This document shows, piece by piece, positions 33,554 through 41,622 of a stretch of 50,214 bases of DNA (positions within the stretch are counted from its first letter, which is position 1; every line of letters begins with the position of its first letter). Where the stretch lies: assembly GCA_004294095.1 (NCBI GenBank), contig RDZR01000042.1, forward strand, positions 1-50,214, written 5' to 3'. Under the pieces are notes generated by a model. The model was not told the origin of the DNA, did no database searches, and saw nothing but the letters and a program-made list of their open reading frames with translations. The translations under genes were made by a program, and so were the position numbers. Source of the stretch: Verrucomicrobiota bacterium. Lineage in GTDB: Bacteria > Verrucomicrobiota > Verrucomicrobiia > Verrucomicrobiales > Akkermansiaceae.

Positions 33554-34519
33554 TTAGAAACTAAGAAGATGGCGGAGTGCCTCACAAATGGACTCGGGCG
33601 TTGGCCGATGCGCCGCCCACAACTTCGGGTGATAGGGGACTGGCGTATCCCGCGCATTGAGCCGTTGCGGCGGCGCGTCTAACAGATGAAATCCTTCTGC
33701 GCAAACTCGCGAAACCACTTCTGCAGTCACGCCGCCCCACGGGAATGCCTCACCCAGTGCGAGCAAGCGGCCGGTGCGCGCCACCGAAGCAAGCACGGTA
33801 TCCATATCGAGCGGCTTCACCGAGCGTAAATCGACCACTTCAATTTCCCAGCCATCCTGCACCAAGCGATCCGCAGCGCGCACCGCTTCATGCACCATCG
33901 CGCTGTAAGCCACCACGGTTGCGTGTTTGCCATGACGGATGATCCGCGCTTGGCCAATAGGCAAACGATCGCCGTGAATCGTCTTTGCCTTCAGCCAGCG
34001 ATAAAGAAATTTATGCTCGCAAAAGATCACCGGATCATCGAGCGCGACGCCATCGATCAACATGTGGTAAGCATCCGAAACCGTGGCCGGAGTCAGCACG
34101 ATCAAGCCCGGATACTGCGCGTAAATGCCTTCCATGCTCTGGCTGTGAAATGGCCCCGAGCCGGGCGTGCCACCGGATGGCAGCCGCACCGTCAGCGGAA
34201 TCGGCATGCCAGTGCGGTAAAAATGCGTCGCCGCCTGATTGACGATTTGGTTAAACGCGATCGACGAAAAATCAGCAAACTGCATTTCGATAATTGGGCG
34301 CATGCCCTCGATCGCCGCGCCCACCGCAAGGCCAATCATCGCGTCTTCAGAAATCGGTGCGTCAAACACTCTGTTAGGAAATGCTTCTGCTAGACCTTTC
34401 GTCGCTTTAAATGCACCGCCAAAATTTGCAATATCTTGGCCGTATAAAAATACACGCGGATCTTCTCGCAGGAGAGTTTCCTGTGCTTCTCGAATGGCAT
34501 CGACGTAGGTTACACTCAC
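33554..34519 (-). CDS. 2-oxoacid dehydrogenase E1 beta subunit
   Basis: 321 residues. The start MSVTYVDAIREAQETLLRED and motifs FLYGQDIANFGGAFKATKGL, APISEDAMIGLAVGAAIEGM, RPIIEMQFADFSSIAFNQIV, GSGPFHSQSMEGIYAQYPG, TVSDAYHMLIDGVALDDPV and WEIEVVDLRSVKPLDMD match PdhB/AcoB/BkdA2 type thiamine-diphosphate E1 beta. Encoded 15 nt upstream of E2 and 19 nt after E1 alpha. GPFHSQS retains the catalytic His. The E1 heterotetramer decarboxylates the 2-oxoacid and passes the acyl group to E2. Confidence 0.92.
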   Translation of the reverse strand: MSVTYVDAIREAQETLLREDPRVFLYGQDIANFGGAFKATKGLAEAFPNRVFDAPISEDAMIGLAVGAAIEGMRPIIEMQFADFSSIAFNQIVNQAATHFYRTGMPIPLTVRLPSGGTPGSGPFHSQSMEGIYAQYPGLIVLTPATVSDAYHMLIDGVALDDPVIFCEHKFLYRWLKAKTIHGDRLPIGQARIIRHGKHATVVAYSAMVHEAVRAADRLVQDGWEIEVVDLRSVKPLDMDTVLASVARTGRLLALGEAFPWGGVTAEVVSRVCAEGFHLLDAPPQRLNARDTPVPYHPKLWAAHRPTPESICEALRHLLSF

Positions 34520-34538
34520 GCTTGAAATACTTTTTTTG

Positions 34539-35567
34539 TTAGATTGATTGGGTATCGAATTGAGTGCGCGTGGCTGACCACACTTCGCGGTATGGATCCG
34601 GCACGGGTTCTTGCTGCGCTTGAGCCACTGCGCGTTGCACCTCTTCCGCGTATTGATCTTGCCATGCTAAAATTTCATCCACCGTGGCAATTTGGTGATC
34701 GACGAGTTGGCGCATCGCCACCTCCACACAATCGCGACCGTAATGACCATTTCGAACCGGCAGCGGCACATAACTTCCATCATCATGTTCACCATGGCCA
34801 CTCAGCCGCAACAACTGGGCGACGACCATCTGCGGGCCAGCACCGGACCGCGCAAGCTCGACTGCTTGCCGAATAACCCGCGCTGATTCTAACAAATCCG
34901 TGCCATCCACAGAGTGCCCTTGGATGCCGTATCCCGCAGCGCGTTCGGATAAATCAGCGCAGACAAATTGCCGGTGATTGGGCGTGGAATATGCAAATTG
35001 ATTATTGGCGACGACGATGACCAGCGGAAGATTTTCGATGGCGGCAAGATTCACTCCCTCGTGAAATGCCCCCGTCGAAGTCGCGCCATCGCCCACACAC
35101 GTCGCACCCACGCGGCCGGCCAATGTTCCTTGCAAGCGTTTCGCAAACAACATGCCAGCCACCACCGAGACTTGAGCGCCCAAATGGGAAATCATCGCGG
35201 GCATGCCCATTTCCGGGCGGCCTCGGTGGATGTTTCCATCGCGCCCCCGCATCGGTCCGGCGGCGGAGCCCAAATACGTGCGAGTGCAATCGATCAATGG
35301 CTCGCCAAAAGCCGTGCGCCCCGCTTGATCGCGGATGAGTGGTGCGAAAAAATCAGTTCCTTGAATCAACGCCGTGCCCAAGCTCGCGCTCACCGCCTCT
35401 TGGCCGCGGCCCAAATACACGCCACCCACAATTTTTCCTGCCTTGTATAAGCTCGATAGCTTATTTTCCAGAATCCTAGATTTAAGCATGGATTGGAAAA
35501 CGGAGCGCAGAAACGGGCCGTCTAAATTTAGCTCAGCGGATTGGGCATGCGGATGATGATCGAGCAC
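34539..35567 (-). CDS. 2-oxoacid dehydrogenase E1 alpha subunit
   Basis: 342 residues. ThDP-binding motif GDGATSTGAFHEGVNLAAIE followed by VVANNQFAYSTPNHRQF; also GVYLGRGQEAVSASLGTALI, ISHLGAQVSVVAGMLFAKRL, and SGHGEHDDGSYVP. The SGHGEHDD variant differs from the RY.GHSxSDP motif of typical pyruvate dehydrogenases and fits the acetoin/branched-chain type, so the substrate is open. First gene of the E1alpha-E1beta-E2-rex run. No E3 (dihydrolipoamide dehydrogenase) gene is present in the window, so the complex must use one encoded elsewhere. Confidence 0.9.
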   Translation of the reverse strand: MLDHHPHAQSAELNLDGPFLRSVFQSMLKSRILENKLSSLYKAGKIVGGVYLGRGQEAVSASLGTALIQGTDFFAPLIRDQAGRTAFGEPLIDCTRTYLGSAAGPMRGRDGNIHRGRPEMGMPAMISHLGAQVSVVAGMLFAKRLQGTLAGRVGATCVGDGATSTGAFHEGVNLAAIENLPLVIVVANNQFAYSTPNHRQFVCADLSERAAGYGIQGHSVDGTDLLESARVIRQAVELARSGAGPQMVVAQLLRLSGHGEHDDGSYVPLPVRNGHYGRDCVEVAMRQLVDHQIATVDEILAWQDQYAEEVQRAVAQAQQEPVPDPYREVWSATRTQFDTQSI

Positions 35568-35775
35568 GCTGCAATGCTAAACCAACCAATCAGCAAGCTG
35601 CAATCGCTTTTCCATTTTCTCGAATGAAGAAATGAAGATGGTGAGGCCACTCGATGCAACGAGACAATTTTCTTCCCGCGTTTCGCGCCCCCGCCTCCAA
35701 TGCTCGGACTTTGCTCACAGCCTCATGGATGACCAGAGTTTTGGTCGTAGAGTCCATGGCTTTTCTTTCACGGAT

Positions 35776-37116
35776 TTAGAAGCTATCGGTATTCTTGCCG
35801 TGGCGATTTGCGCCGGGGATCCAGTCCGTGCCAGCGAGGGGGACTTTTGCCATAGCGGCAGCTTCGATGGTGAGGGCGGCGAGATCGTCTGGATCGAGAT
35901 TATGGACGTGGGACTTTCCGCAGGCGCGGGCGAGCGTCTGAGTCTCAAGCGTGAGCACGCGTAGGTAGTTGGCGAGTTTTCTGCCGCCGATGATGGGATC
36001 TAAGCGGGCGGCAAGTTCAGGATTTTGGGTGGAAATTCCGGCGGGATCTTTGCCATCTTGGTAGTCATCAAAAAATCCGGCGGAGCTGCCGAGTTTTTCA
36101 TAGTCCTGTTGGTATTTCGGGCTGTTGCACCCGAGAGCGATCAGGGCGGCCGTGCCAATGGAAACGGCGTCTGCACCCATGGCAAGCGCCTTGGCGACAT
36201 CGGCCCCGCTGCGAATGCCGCCAGAGACAATCAGCTGCACTTGGCGATGCATTCCCATTTCTTGAAGAGCCTCGACGGCTTGGCGTAGCGCGGAAAGCGT
36301 CGGAATGCCGACGTGCTCGATAAAGACGTCTTGAGTGGCACCGGTGCCGCCTTGCATGCCATCGAGCACGATGACGTCGGCACCGGATTTTACCGCAAGC
36401 TTGACATCGTAGTAGGGACGAGAGGCACCGATTTTGACAAAAATGGGCTTTTCCCAATCGGTGATTTCGCGGAGCTCTTCGATTTTGATGGCGAGGTCAT
36501 CCGGGCCAGTCCAGTCGGGGTGGCGGCAGGCGCTGCGTTGGTCGATGCCTTTGGGAAGGGTGCGCATTTCGGCCACTCGGTCGCTGATTTTTTGGCCTAA
36601 CAACATACCGCCACCGCCGGGTTTGGCACCCTGCCCGAGCACCACTTCGATGGCATCGGCGCGGCGTAGGTCATTGGGATTCATGCCATAGCGGGAAGGT
36701 AAATATTGGTAAACGAGTAGATTTGAGTGCTCGCGTTCTTCCGATGTCATGCCGCCATCACCGGTGGTGGTGGTGGTGCCGACCTCACTGGCGCCGCGCC
36801 CTAGTGCTTCTTTGGCCTGAGCGGAAAGCGCACCAAAGCTCATGCCGGCGATGGTGATGGGAATCTTTAAAACCAATGGTTTGGAGGCGAACCGGCTTCC
36901 CAGCACCACCTCGGTGGAACATTTTTCGCGGTAGCCCTCGAGCGGGTAGCGCGACATGCTGGCACCGAGGAAAACGAGGTCGTCGAAGTGCGGCATCCAG
37001 CGCTTGGATCCCCAACCGCGGATGTCGTAGATGCCCTCGTCCGCAGCACGCTGGATTTCGTGGATGACGGAGCGATTAAAGAGGTAGGATTCGCGAAGGT
37101 GCGCAGGTGGATTCAT
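35776..37116 (-). CDS. mgsC: FMN-binding glutamate-synthase-like subunit (GlxD/MgsC type)
   Basis: 446 residues matching the FMN synthase domain of glutamate synthases: IPITIAGMSFGALSAQAKEA, GTTTTTGDGGMTSEEREHSN, SRYGMNPNDLRRADAIEV, GQGAKPGGGGMLLGQKI, IFVKIGASRPYYDVKLAVKS, GADVIVLDGMQGGTGATQDV and SGGIRSGADVAKALAMGADA. The Cys-rich [3Fe-4S] loop of GltB is replaced by a cysteine-poor stretch after IALGC (DPAGISTQNPELAARLDP closes it), as in GlxD/MgsC-type proteins as I recall them. This subunit with the two preceding ones would make glutamate or N-methylglutamate from a glutamine or gamma-glutamylmethylamide donor. Last gene of a three-gene unit. Confidence 0.85.
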   Translation of the reverse strand: MNPPAHLRESYLFNRSVIHEIQRAADEGIYDIRGWGSKRWMPHFDDLVFLGASMSRYPLEGYREKCSTEVVLGSRFASKPLVLKIPITIAGMSFGALSAQAKEALGRGASEVGTTTTTGDGGMTSEEREHSNLLVYQYLPSRYGMNPNDLRRADAIEVVLGQGAKPGGGGMLLGQKISDRVAEMRTLPKGIDQRSACRHPDWTGPDDLAIKIEELREITDWEKPIFVKIGASRPYYDVKLAVKSGADVIVLDGMQGGTGATQDVFIEHVGIPTLSALRQAVEALQEMGMHRQVQLIVSGGIRSGADVAKALAMGADAVSIGTAALIALGCNSPKYQQDYEKLGSSAGFFDDYQDGKDPAGISTQNPELAARLDPIIGGRKLANYLRVLTLETQTLARACGKSHVHNLDPDDLAALTIEAAAMAKVPLAGTDWIPGANRHGKNTDSF

Positions 37117-37125
37117 GCTGAAAAA

Positions 37126-37797
37126 CTAGTAGTGCGAGACGTTGTCCCGCTGGAAATTGTAGAGTTTACGACTGGATCCATAGCGGCGGAACTCGCTCGG
37201 ATCAGCGTCGGCACCGGACTGGCGCAACAGCTCGGCAAGCGCGGTGAGATGTTCACTGCGCATTTCTTTTTCCACGCAGTCGGTTCCGAGGCTTGCAACT
37301 TTCCCACGCACGAACAGCCGTGCTTCGTAGAGAGAATCGCCGAGTGCATCGCCTGCATCACCCAGCACGACGAGATCGCCTGCTTGGCCCATGAATGCAC
37401 TCATGTGGCCGACGGAACCTTTCACCACAATGTTGATGCCTTTCATCGAGATGCCGCATCGGGCCGATGCATCGCCATCGATGATCAGTAAGCCGCCATG
37501 GGCGGTCGCACCTGCGGATTGGCTGGCGTGACCATGCACATGCACTCGTCCAGACATCATGTTTTCAGCGACGCCGGTAGCGACATTGCCTTTCACAATG
37601 ACGGTGGCTTCTTGGTTCATCCCCGCGCAGTAGTAGCCAGCGTGGCCCACAATTTCCACATAGAGAGGCGCATTGAGACCAACGGCTAGCGCGTGGGCAC
37701 CGCGGGGATTTTTAACATACCACGAGCCAGCCGAGGCGGTGTGAAGCTCACGATTGAGTTCACGCACAGTAGAGTTTTCTAAATCGATCGTCGTCAT
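37126..37797 (-). CDS. mgsB: GXGXG-domain glutamate-synthase-like subunit (GlxC/MgsB type)
   Basis: 223 residues, a right-handed beta-helix equivalent to the C-terminal domain of GltB. Repeating strands show GHAGYYCAGMNQEATVIVKG, NVATGVAENMMSGRVHVHG, ASQSAGATAHGGLLIIDGDA, SARCGISMKGINIVVKGSVG and AFMGQAGDLVVLGDAGDALG. It is a structural part of the synthase linking the amidotransferase and FMN subunits. Its ATG overlaps the end of the amidotransferase gene by 4 nt, and the FMN subunit follows 9 nt later, so all three are tightly coupled. Confidence 0.85.
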   Translation of the reverse strand: MTTIDLENSTVRELNRELHTASAGSWYVKNPRGAHALAVGLNAPLYVEIVGHAGYYCAGMNQEATVIVKGNVATGVAENMMSGRVHVHGHASQSAGATAHGGLLIIDGDASARCGISMKGINIVVKGSVGHMSAFMGQAGDLVVLGDAGDALGDSLYEARLFVRGKVASLGTDCVEKEMRSEHLTALAELLRQSGADADPSEFRRYGSSRKLYNFQRDNVSHY

Positions 37798-38693
37798 GAA
37801 TGGCTCCAGTTATAAACTACGGCTGGCTCAGGCTCCCATAGGCGGGCGTGCTCGATGCCAGGCAAGCTTGTCAATGCGCGATACTCCGAGGCCATCGCCA
37901 CGTAATCATCCGTCTCCGCAAGCACGGCAGGCTTGCAAGCGATCGGATCGCGCAGCACCGCAAATCCCGAGGCCGTGCCAACGGCAAAGGTATAAAAACC
38001 ATCCAGATCACGGAGACTTGCTTCCAGCGCTGCTTGTAACGAAAAACCATGTTGCAGGCGGTTCGCGAGGTATCCCGCTGCGACTTCAGTATCGTTCTCA
38101 GTGGAAAAAACGATGCCCTCCCGCTGGAGATTGGTGCGCAAGCGGCTGTGGTTGCTCAACGAACCATTGTGCACAAGACATAGGTCTGAGCCGGTCGAAA
38201 AAGGATGCGAACCCGCCGTGGTGACCGCGCTTTCCGTGGCCATGCGAGTGTGAGCAATTGCGTGTGAGCCGCGCATTCCTGAGACTCCAAACCTTGCGAT
38301 CACCTCGGCGGGCGTGCCCGTTTCTTTCATGATCTGGATGCGCTTACCCATGCTCATGATCGCGACCTTGGGCGCGATTTCCCGCAAAATCACCCGGATC
38401 GCAGACTCTTCTCCTGCCACGAAAAACAACGCATGAGTGGAATTTACCGAATATTGCACCTTGCCTTTGATCCGCGTCTCTAGTTCGTCGGCAAGCTTTG
38501 CCCAATCGTAAGCAAGGTCGTCGTGCTGAAGTGAGATTTTCACCACTCCGGCGGGTGAAATTCCGTCATAGATCGCCAAGCCAGCGCTGTCAGGGCCACG
38601 CCCACACATCGAGTCTAACATGGGCGCGAGCAATGCGCCCAAGTCAGGTTCAAGCTTCTTGTTTTTCAAAAAAAGACCAACGATTCCGCACAT
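37794..38693 (-). CDS. mgsA: Class II glutamine amidotransferase subunit (GlxB/MgsA type)
   Basis: 299 residues starting MCGIVGLFLKNKKLEP, so the Ntn nucleophile Cys2 is present after Met removal. Other marks are GRGPDSAGLAIY, RGSHAIAHTRMATESAVTTA, GSHPFSTGSDLCLVHNGSLS (the HNG motif) and FSTENDTEVAAGYLANRL. It releases ammonia or an amine from an amide donor and channels it to the FMN subunit. First gene of the three-gene unit; its 5' region (38694-39102) is shared with the divergent synthetase gene. A sigma-54-like element lies 253-268 nt upstream. Confidence 0.87.
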   Translation of the reverse strand: MCGIVGLFLKNKKLEPDLGALLAPMLDSMCGRGPDSAGLAIYDGISPAGVVKISLQHDDLAYDWAKLADELETRIKGKVQYSVNSTHALFFVAGEESAIRVILREIAPKVAIMSMGKRIQIMKETGTPAEVIARFGVSGMRGSHAIAHTRMATESAVTTAGSHPFSTGSDLCLVHNGSLSNHSRLRTNLQREGIVFSTENDTEVAAGYLANRLQHGFSLQAALEASLRDLDGFYTFAVGTASGFAVLRDPIACKPAVLAETDDYVAMASEYRALTSLPGIEHARLWEPEPAVVYNWSHS

Positions 38694-38913
38694 GATTGTT
38701 TTTTTCTTAAGTGATGGTTCGAGCCAGCTCGGAAAATTGCAAATTTTAATTCTTCAAACGTTTAAACGTCGGCCAATTTGCCAAAGTGCGTGCTTTTTCG
38801 ACGCGAAAAATTTATCGTTCAGATCGCCTGTCGCCGAACTTGCTTTGATGGGCAGATTCACGTGGATGTGTTTGATGATGAAACTGTTGTGAATTAAAAA
38901 ACTGATTTTGAGG

Positions 38914-38938
38914 GCATGGATTGTTCTCACATCCATGC
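38914..38938. repeat. Perfect inverted repeat in divergent promoter region
   Basis: GCATGGAT (38914-38921) and ATCCATGC (38931-38938) form a perfect 8-bp inverted repeat with a 9-nt spacer, lying about where transcription from the minus-strand sigma-54-like element would start. It could be an operator or a 5'-end RNA hairpin. The remainder of 38694-39102 contains no gene I can support. Confidence 0.55.
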
Positions 38939-38945
38939 TTAAAAG

Positions 38946-38961
38946 CGCACTTTTTGTGCCA
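38946..38961 (-). promoter_or_regulatory. Sigma-54-like -24/-12 promoter toward the glutamate-synthase-like genes
   Basis: On the minus strand TGGCACAAAAAGTGCG has the required GG-N10-GC spacing and an almost full TGGCAC -24 element. It faces the mgsA-like gene. No activator-binding site was recognised. Confidence 0.5.
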
Positions 38962-38979
38962 TGATGAAATCAAAATGAG

Positions 38980-38995
38980 TGGCACTTAAAATGGC
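38980..38995 (+). promoter_or_regulatory. Sigma-54-like element toward the glnT-like operon (imperfect)
   Basis: TGGCACTTAAAATGGC carries a perfect -24 TGGCAC, 108-123 nt upstream of ATG 39103, but the -12 GC is one base too far (GG-N11-GC), or reads GG at the proper distance. With the minus-strand element it forms back-to-back TGGCAC motifs 18 nt apart. Weaker than the minus-strand one. Confidence 0.35.
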
Positions 38996-39102
38996 CCGTC
39001 AACTGCTTAAACCATTCTTCAAGAAAACCATGCAGCCCAGTTGAATCCCTGCAAATTTTTTCTAGCAAATTTTATCAACATGCCGATTCAACGTTTGTTA
39101 AA

Positions 39103-40464
39103 ATGACAACAATTTCAGAAATTCAAGACAAGATGGCAGCGGCGGGGATAGATTTTGTGCTCGCGCAATTCGTCGATATTCATGGTGCCGCCAAAGTAAA
39201 AATGTGTCCGGCGAGTTACCTCCAGACACTCGTCGATGAGGGCGCGGGCTTCGCTGGGGCCGCCGTCTGGGGCATGGGCCAAGGGCCACATTCGCACGAC
39301 ATGCTCGCCCGGATCGACCTTGAGAGTTACACCCCCATTCCATGGCAGACGAATACCGCACGCTTCGCCAGCGATCTCTACGTAGATGGCAACGCGCATG
39401 GTTGCTGCCCGCGGGTGAACTTGAAGCGGGTTTTGGGGATTTTAAAATCACGCCATGGCCTGGTGGCAAACATCGGCATCGAGCCTGAGCATTTTCTCGT
39501 GGTCCGCACACCCGAAGGAGGCATCGCGGTGTGGGATCCACAGGGCATCGATCAACTCTCCAAGCCCTGCTATGACTACAAGGGCATCGCTCCCGCAATG
39601 GACTACCTGCAAGACATCACCACCTACTGCAACGGACTTGGCTGGGGCGTCTATCAAGCCGACCATGAAGACGGCAACGGCCAGTATGAAATTAATTTCA
39701 ACTACGCCGATGCCCTCACCACCTCCGATCGATTGACATTTTTCAAAATGATGACCAATCAAGTGGCCCAAAAGTATGGTGCCATCGCCACGCACATGGC
39801 CAAGCCATTCAGCGACCGCACCGGCAGTGGTGCGCATATTCACTACCATCTTGCGGATGCGACGACGGGTGAAAATGTATTTACCGACGAGGCGGATCCA
39901 GCGGGATTTGGTCTTTCCAAGATAGCCTACCACTTTCTGGCAGGTGTCTTGAAACATGCACCTGCGCTCTGCGCCATCGGCTCACCAACGCCCAATTGCT
40001 ACCGCCGCCTGCAGATCGGGCCCGGCCTAACAAGTTCCCGCTCGGGCTTCACTTGGACACCTGCTTTCATCAGCTATGGCGATAACAATCGCACGCAAAT
40101 GCTGCGGATCTGCGGGCCCGGGCATGTGGAAGACCGCTCCATCTCAGCAGCGGTCAATCCTTACTTAATCCTCGCCGCCTACATCGCTGCTGGGCTGGAT
40201 GGCATCGCCAAGGAGCTGCCAATACCCAATCCCAACCTCGGAAATCTCTACACCATGGCTCGCTCAGAGATCTACAAGCGCGGGCTGACCACCCTGCCTC
40301 AATCGCTGCGCGATGCCTTAATCGAGCTTGAGCAGGATCCGGTGATCCTCGATGCGCTAGGCCCAATTTCCGGAGAATTTATGAAAGTGAAATGGCGCGA
40401 GTGGAATGAATACCACCGCCAAGTCTCACGCTGGGAAACCGACCAATATCTAACACTCTTCTAG
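39103..40464 (+). CDS. glnT: GlnT/GMAS-like glutamine synthetase family ligase
   Basis: 453 residues with a short N-terminal beta-grasp part (VDIHGAAKVKMCPASYLQTL) and the catalytic barrel: GIEPEHFLVV, YQADHEDGNGQYEINF (metal-binding Glu), THMAKPFSDRTGSGAHIHYH (ATP/His site), NCYRRL and a modified substrate loop (RSISAAVNPYLILAA). The proteins of this branch are GlnT (type III GS) and gamma-glutamylmethylamide synthetase; sequence alone does not say whether ammonia, methylamine or another amine is used. It is divergent from the GlxBCD/MgsABC-like genes, the arrangement known from both rhizobia and methylamine users. First gene of a three-gene operon with the oxidase and M20 peptidase. Confidence 0.85.
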   Translation: MTTISEIQDKMAAAGIDFVLAQFVDIHGAAKVKMCPASYLQTLVDEGAGFAGAAVWGMGQGPHSHDMLARIDLESYTPIPWQTNTARFASDLYVDGNAHGCCPRVNLKRVLGILKSRHGLVANIGIEPEHFLVVRTPEGGIAVWDPQGIDQLSKPCYDYKGIAPAMDYLQDITTYCNGLGWGVYQADHEDGNGQYEINFNYADALTTSDRLTFFKMMTNQVAQKYGAIATHMAKPFSDRTGSGAHIHYHLADATTGENVFTDEADPAGFGLSKIAYHFLAGVLKHAPALCAIGSPTPNCYRRLQIGPGLTSSRSGFTWTPAFISYGDNNRTQMLRICGPGHVEDRSISAAVNPYLILAAYIAAGLDGIAKELPIPNPNLGNLYTMARSEIYKRGLTTLPQSLRDALIELEQDPVILDALGPISGEFMKVKWREWNEYHRQVSRWETDQYLTLF

Positions 40465-40479
40465 TAGCAGCACCGGACG

Positions 40480-41622
40480 ATGAGAACATTCGACGTGGCC
40501 GTGATCGGCGTGGGCGGCATGGGCAGTGCGGCGTGCTACCACTTATCAAAGGCGGGCCTGAGTGTGCTCGGCGTGGATCAATTTTCGATTCCTAACACCC
40601 GCGGAAGTTCACATGGCTCCACCCGAATTTTACGTCTCGGCTTGCATGAAAGCACCAAATACGTGCCACTTGTGCAGCGCGCCGCCCAGCTCTGGGACGA
40701 GCTTGGCGAGCAATGCGGACAGACCATTTTTCATCGCATCGGCAGTCTCGATGTTTCACTTCCAGACAAGGCGATCTTCAGTGGATCGCTCAGCGCCTGC
40801 GAGCGCTGCGACATCGCCCACGAAGTGTTAGATCGAGCGGAAATTCGCAAGCGCCACCCCGCGCTTATGCCGGAACCTAACATGATGGCTGTCTTCCAAC
40901 CCGGCTCGGGCTTCGTCGCCCCAGAAATGGCAATCTCAGCACACGTCAATCTCGCCATCGCAGCAGGCGCGGAAATTCATGGCCATGAGCGGATGCTCGG
41001 CTGGACGAGTGACGCAGGGGGTTATCTAGTAACAACCACTCACGGGCAATACCGCACACGTCACTTGATCATCACGGCGGGCGCGTGGATTGGCAAAGTT
41101 CTTGCTGCGGCGGCGGTGCCCGTGCAAGCCGAACGATGCGTGCTTGGCTGGTTTTCAACCGGCCCGAACTCGGCAATCTTTTCGGATAAAAAGCTACCAG
41201 TTTGGATCGTCGATTCCGAAGAACTTGGCCATTTCTACGGCTTTCCCGCCCACGGCATCCCCGGCTTCAAGCTCGGTCGCTTGCGTGAAATTCCCTCCCC
41301 CGCCATCGATCCCGACATCCCCCGGCGTGAGGCCGATCGCGAGGATGAGGACGATATGAGGAGCTTTGTGCGAGAGATTTTTCCCGGTGCCAATGGCCCA
41401 GTGTTATCCATGGAAACCTGTTTTTTTGAAAACACACCAGACCGCAGCCCGATCATCGATCGCATCCCAGGTGAGGCTTCGGCATGGGTCGTTGGCGGCT
41501 TCAGCGGGCATGGATTTAAATATTCAAGCGCCGTGGGCGAGATCGCTCGTGACTTGATCTTGCGCGGGGAATGCAACTTTGATCTCACGCCATTTCGCCT
41601 CTCACGATTTTCTAACCCATGA
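40480..41622 (+). CDS. solA: Monomeric sarcosine oxidase / N-methyl-amino-acid oxidase-like flavoenzyme
   Basis: 380 residues, the length of MSOX/SolA. FAD-binding VIGVGGMGSAACYHLSKAG and an acidic VDQF end of strand 2; NTRGSSHGSTRILRLG and YVPLVQRAAQLWDELG of the family; FYGFPAHGIPGFKLG with the Lys that activates O2 in MSOX; METCFFENTPDRSPIIDR with the Cys that binds FAD covalently; VVGGFSGHGFKYSSAVGEIA at the end. All signature residues are kept, so it should oxidise an N-methyl or secondary amino acid to amino acid, formaldehyde and H2O2. Its position 15 nt after the glnT-like gene suggests a glutamyl or N-methylglutamate substrate; this is inference. Confidence 0.82.
   Translation: MRTFDVAVIGVGGMGSAACYHLSKAGLSVLGVDQFSIPNTRGSSHGSTRILRLGLHESTKYVPLVQRAAQLWDELGEQCGQTIFHRIGSLDVSLPDKAIFSGSLSACERCDIAHEVLDRAEIRKRHPALMPEPNMMAVFQPGSGFVAPEMAISAHVNLAIAAGAEIHGHERMLGWTSDAGGYLVTTTHGQYRTRHLIITAGAWIGKVLAAAAVPVQAERCVLGWFSTGPNSAIFSDKKLPVWIVDSEELGHFYGFPAHGIPGFKLGRLREIPSPAIDPDIPRREADREDEDDMRSFVREIFPGANGPVLSMETCFFENTPDRSPIIDRIPGEASAWVVGGFSGHGFKYSSAVGEIARDLILRGECNFDLTPFRLSRFSNP

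Noticed and set aside
35568-35775. A gene in the 208-nt gap and a long frame 35632-35964 on the plus strand
   Set aside because: The frame runs mostly antisense to mgsC-like coding and shows no family resemblance or start signal.
38880-38900. Rex operator near TTGTGAATTAAAA
   Set aside because: Only one half-site; the second arm TTCACAA is missing.
38694-38935. Riboswitch in the long leader of the glutamate-synthase-like genes
   Set aside because: The leader does not show the conserved core of the glutamine or other riboswitches I know; only one short inverted repeat stands out.
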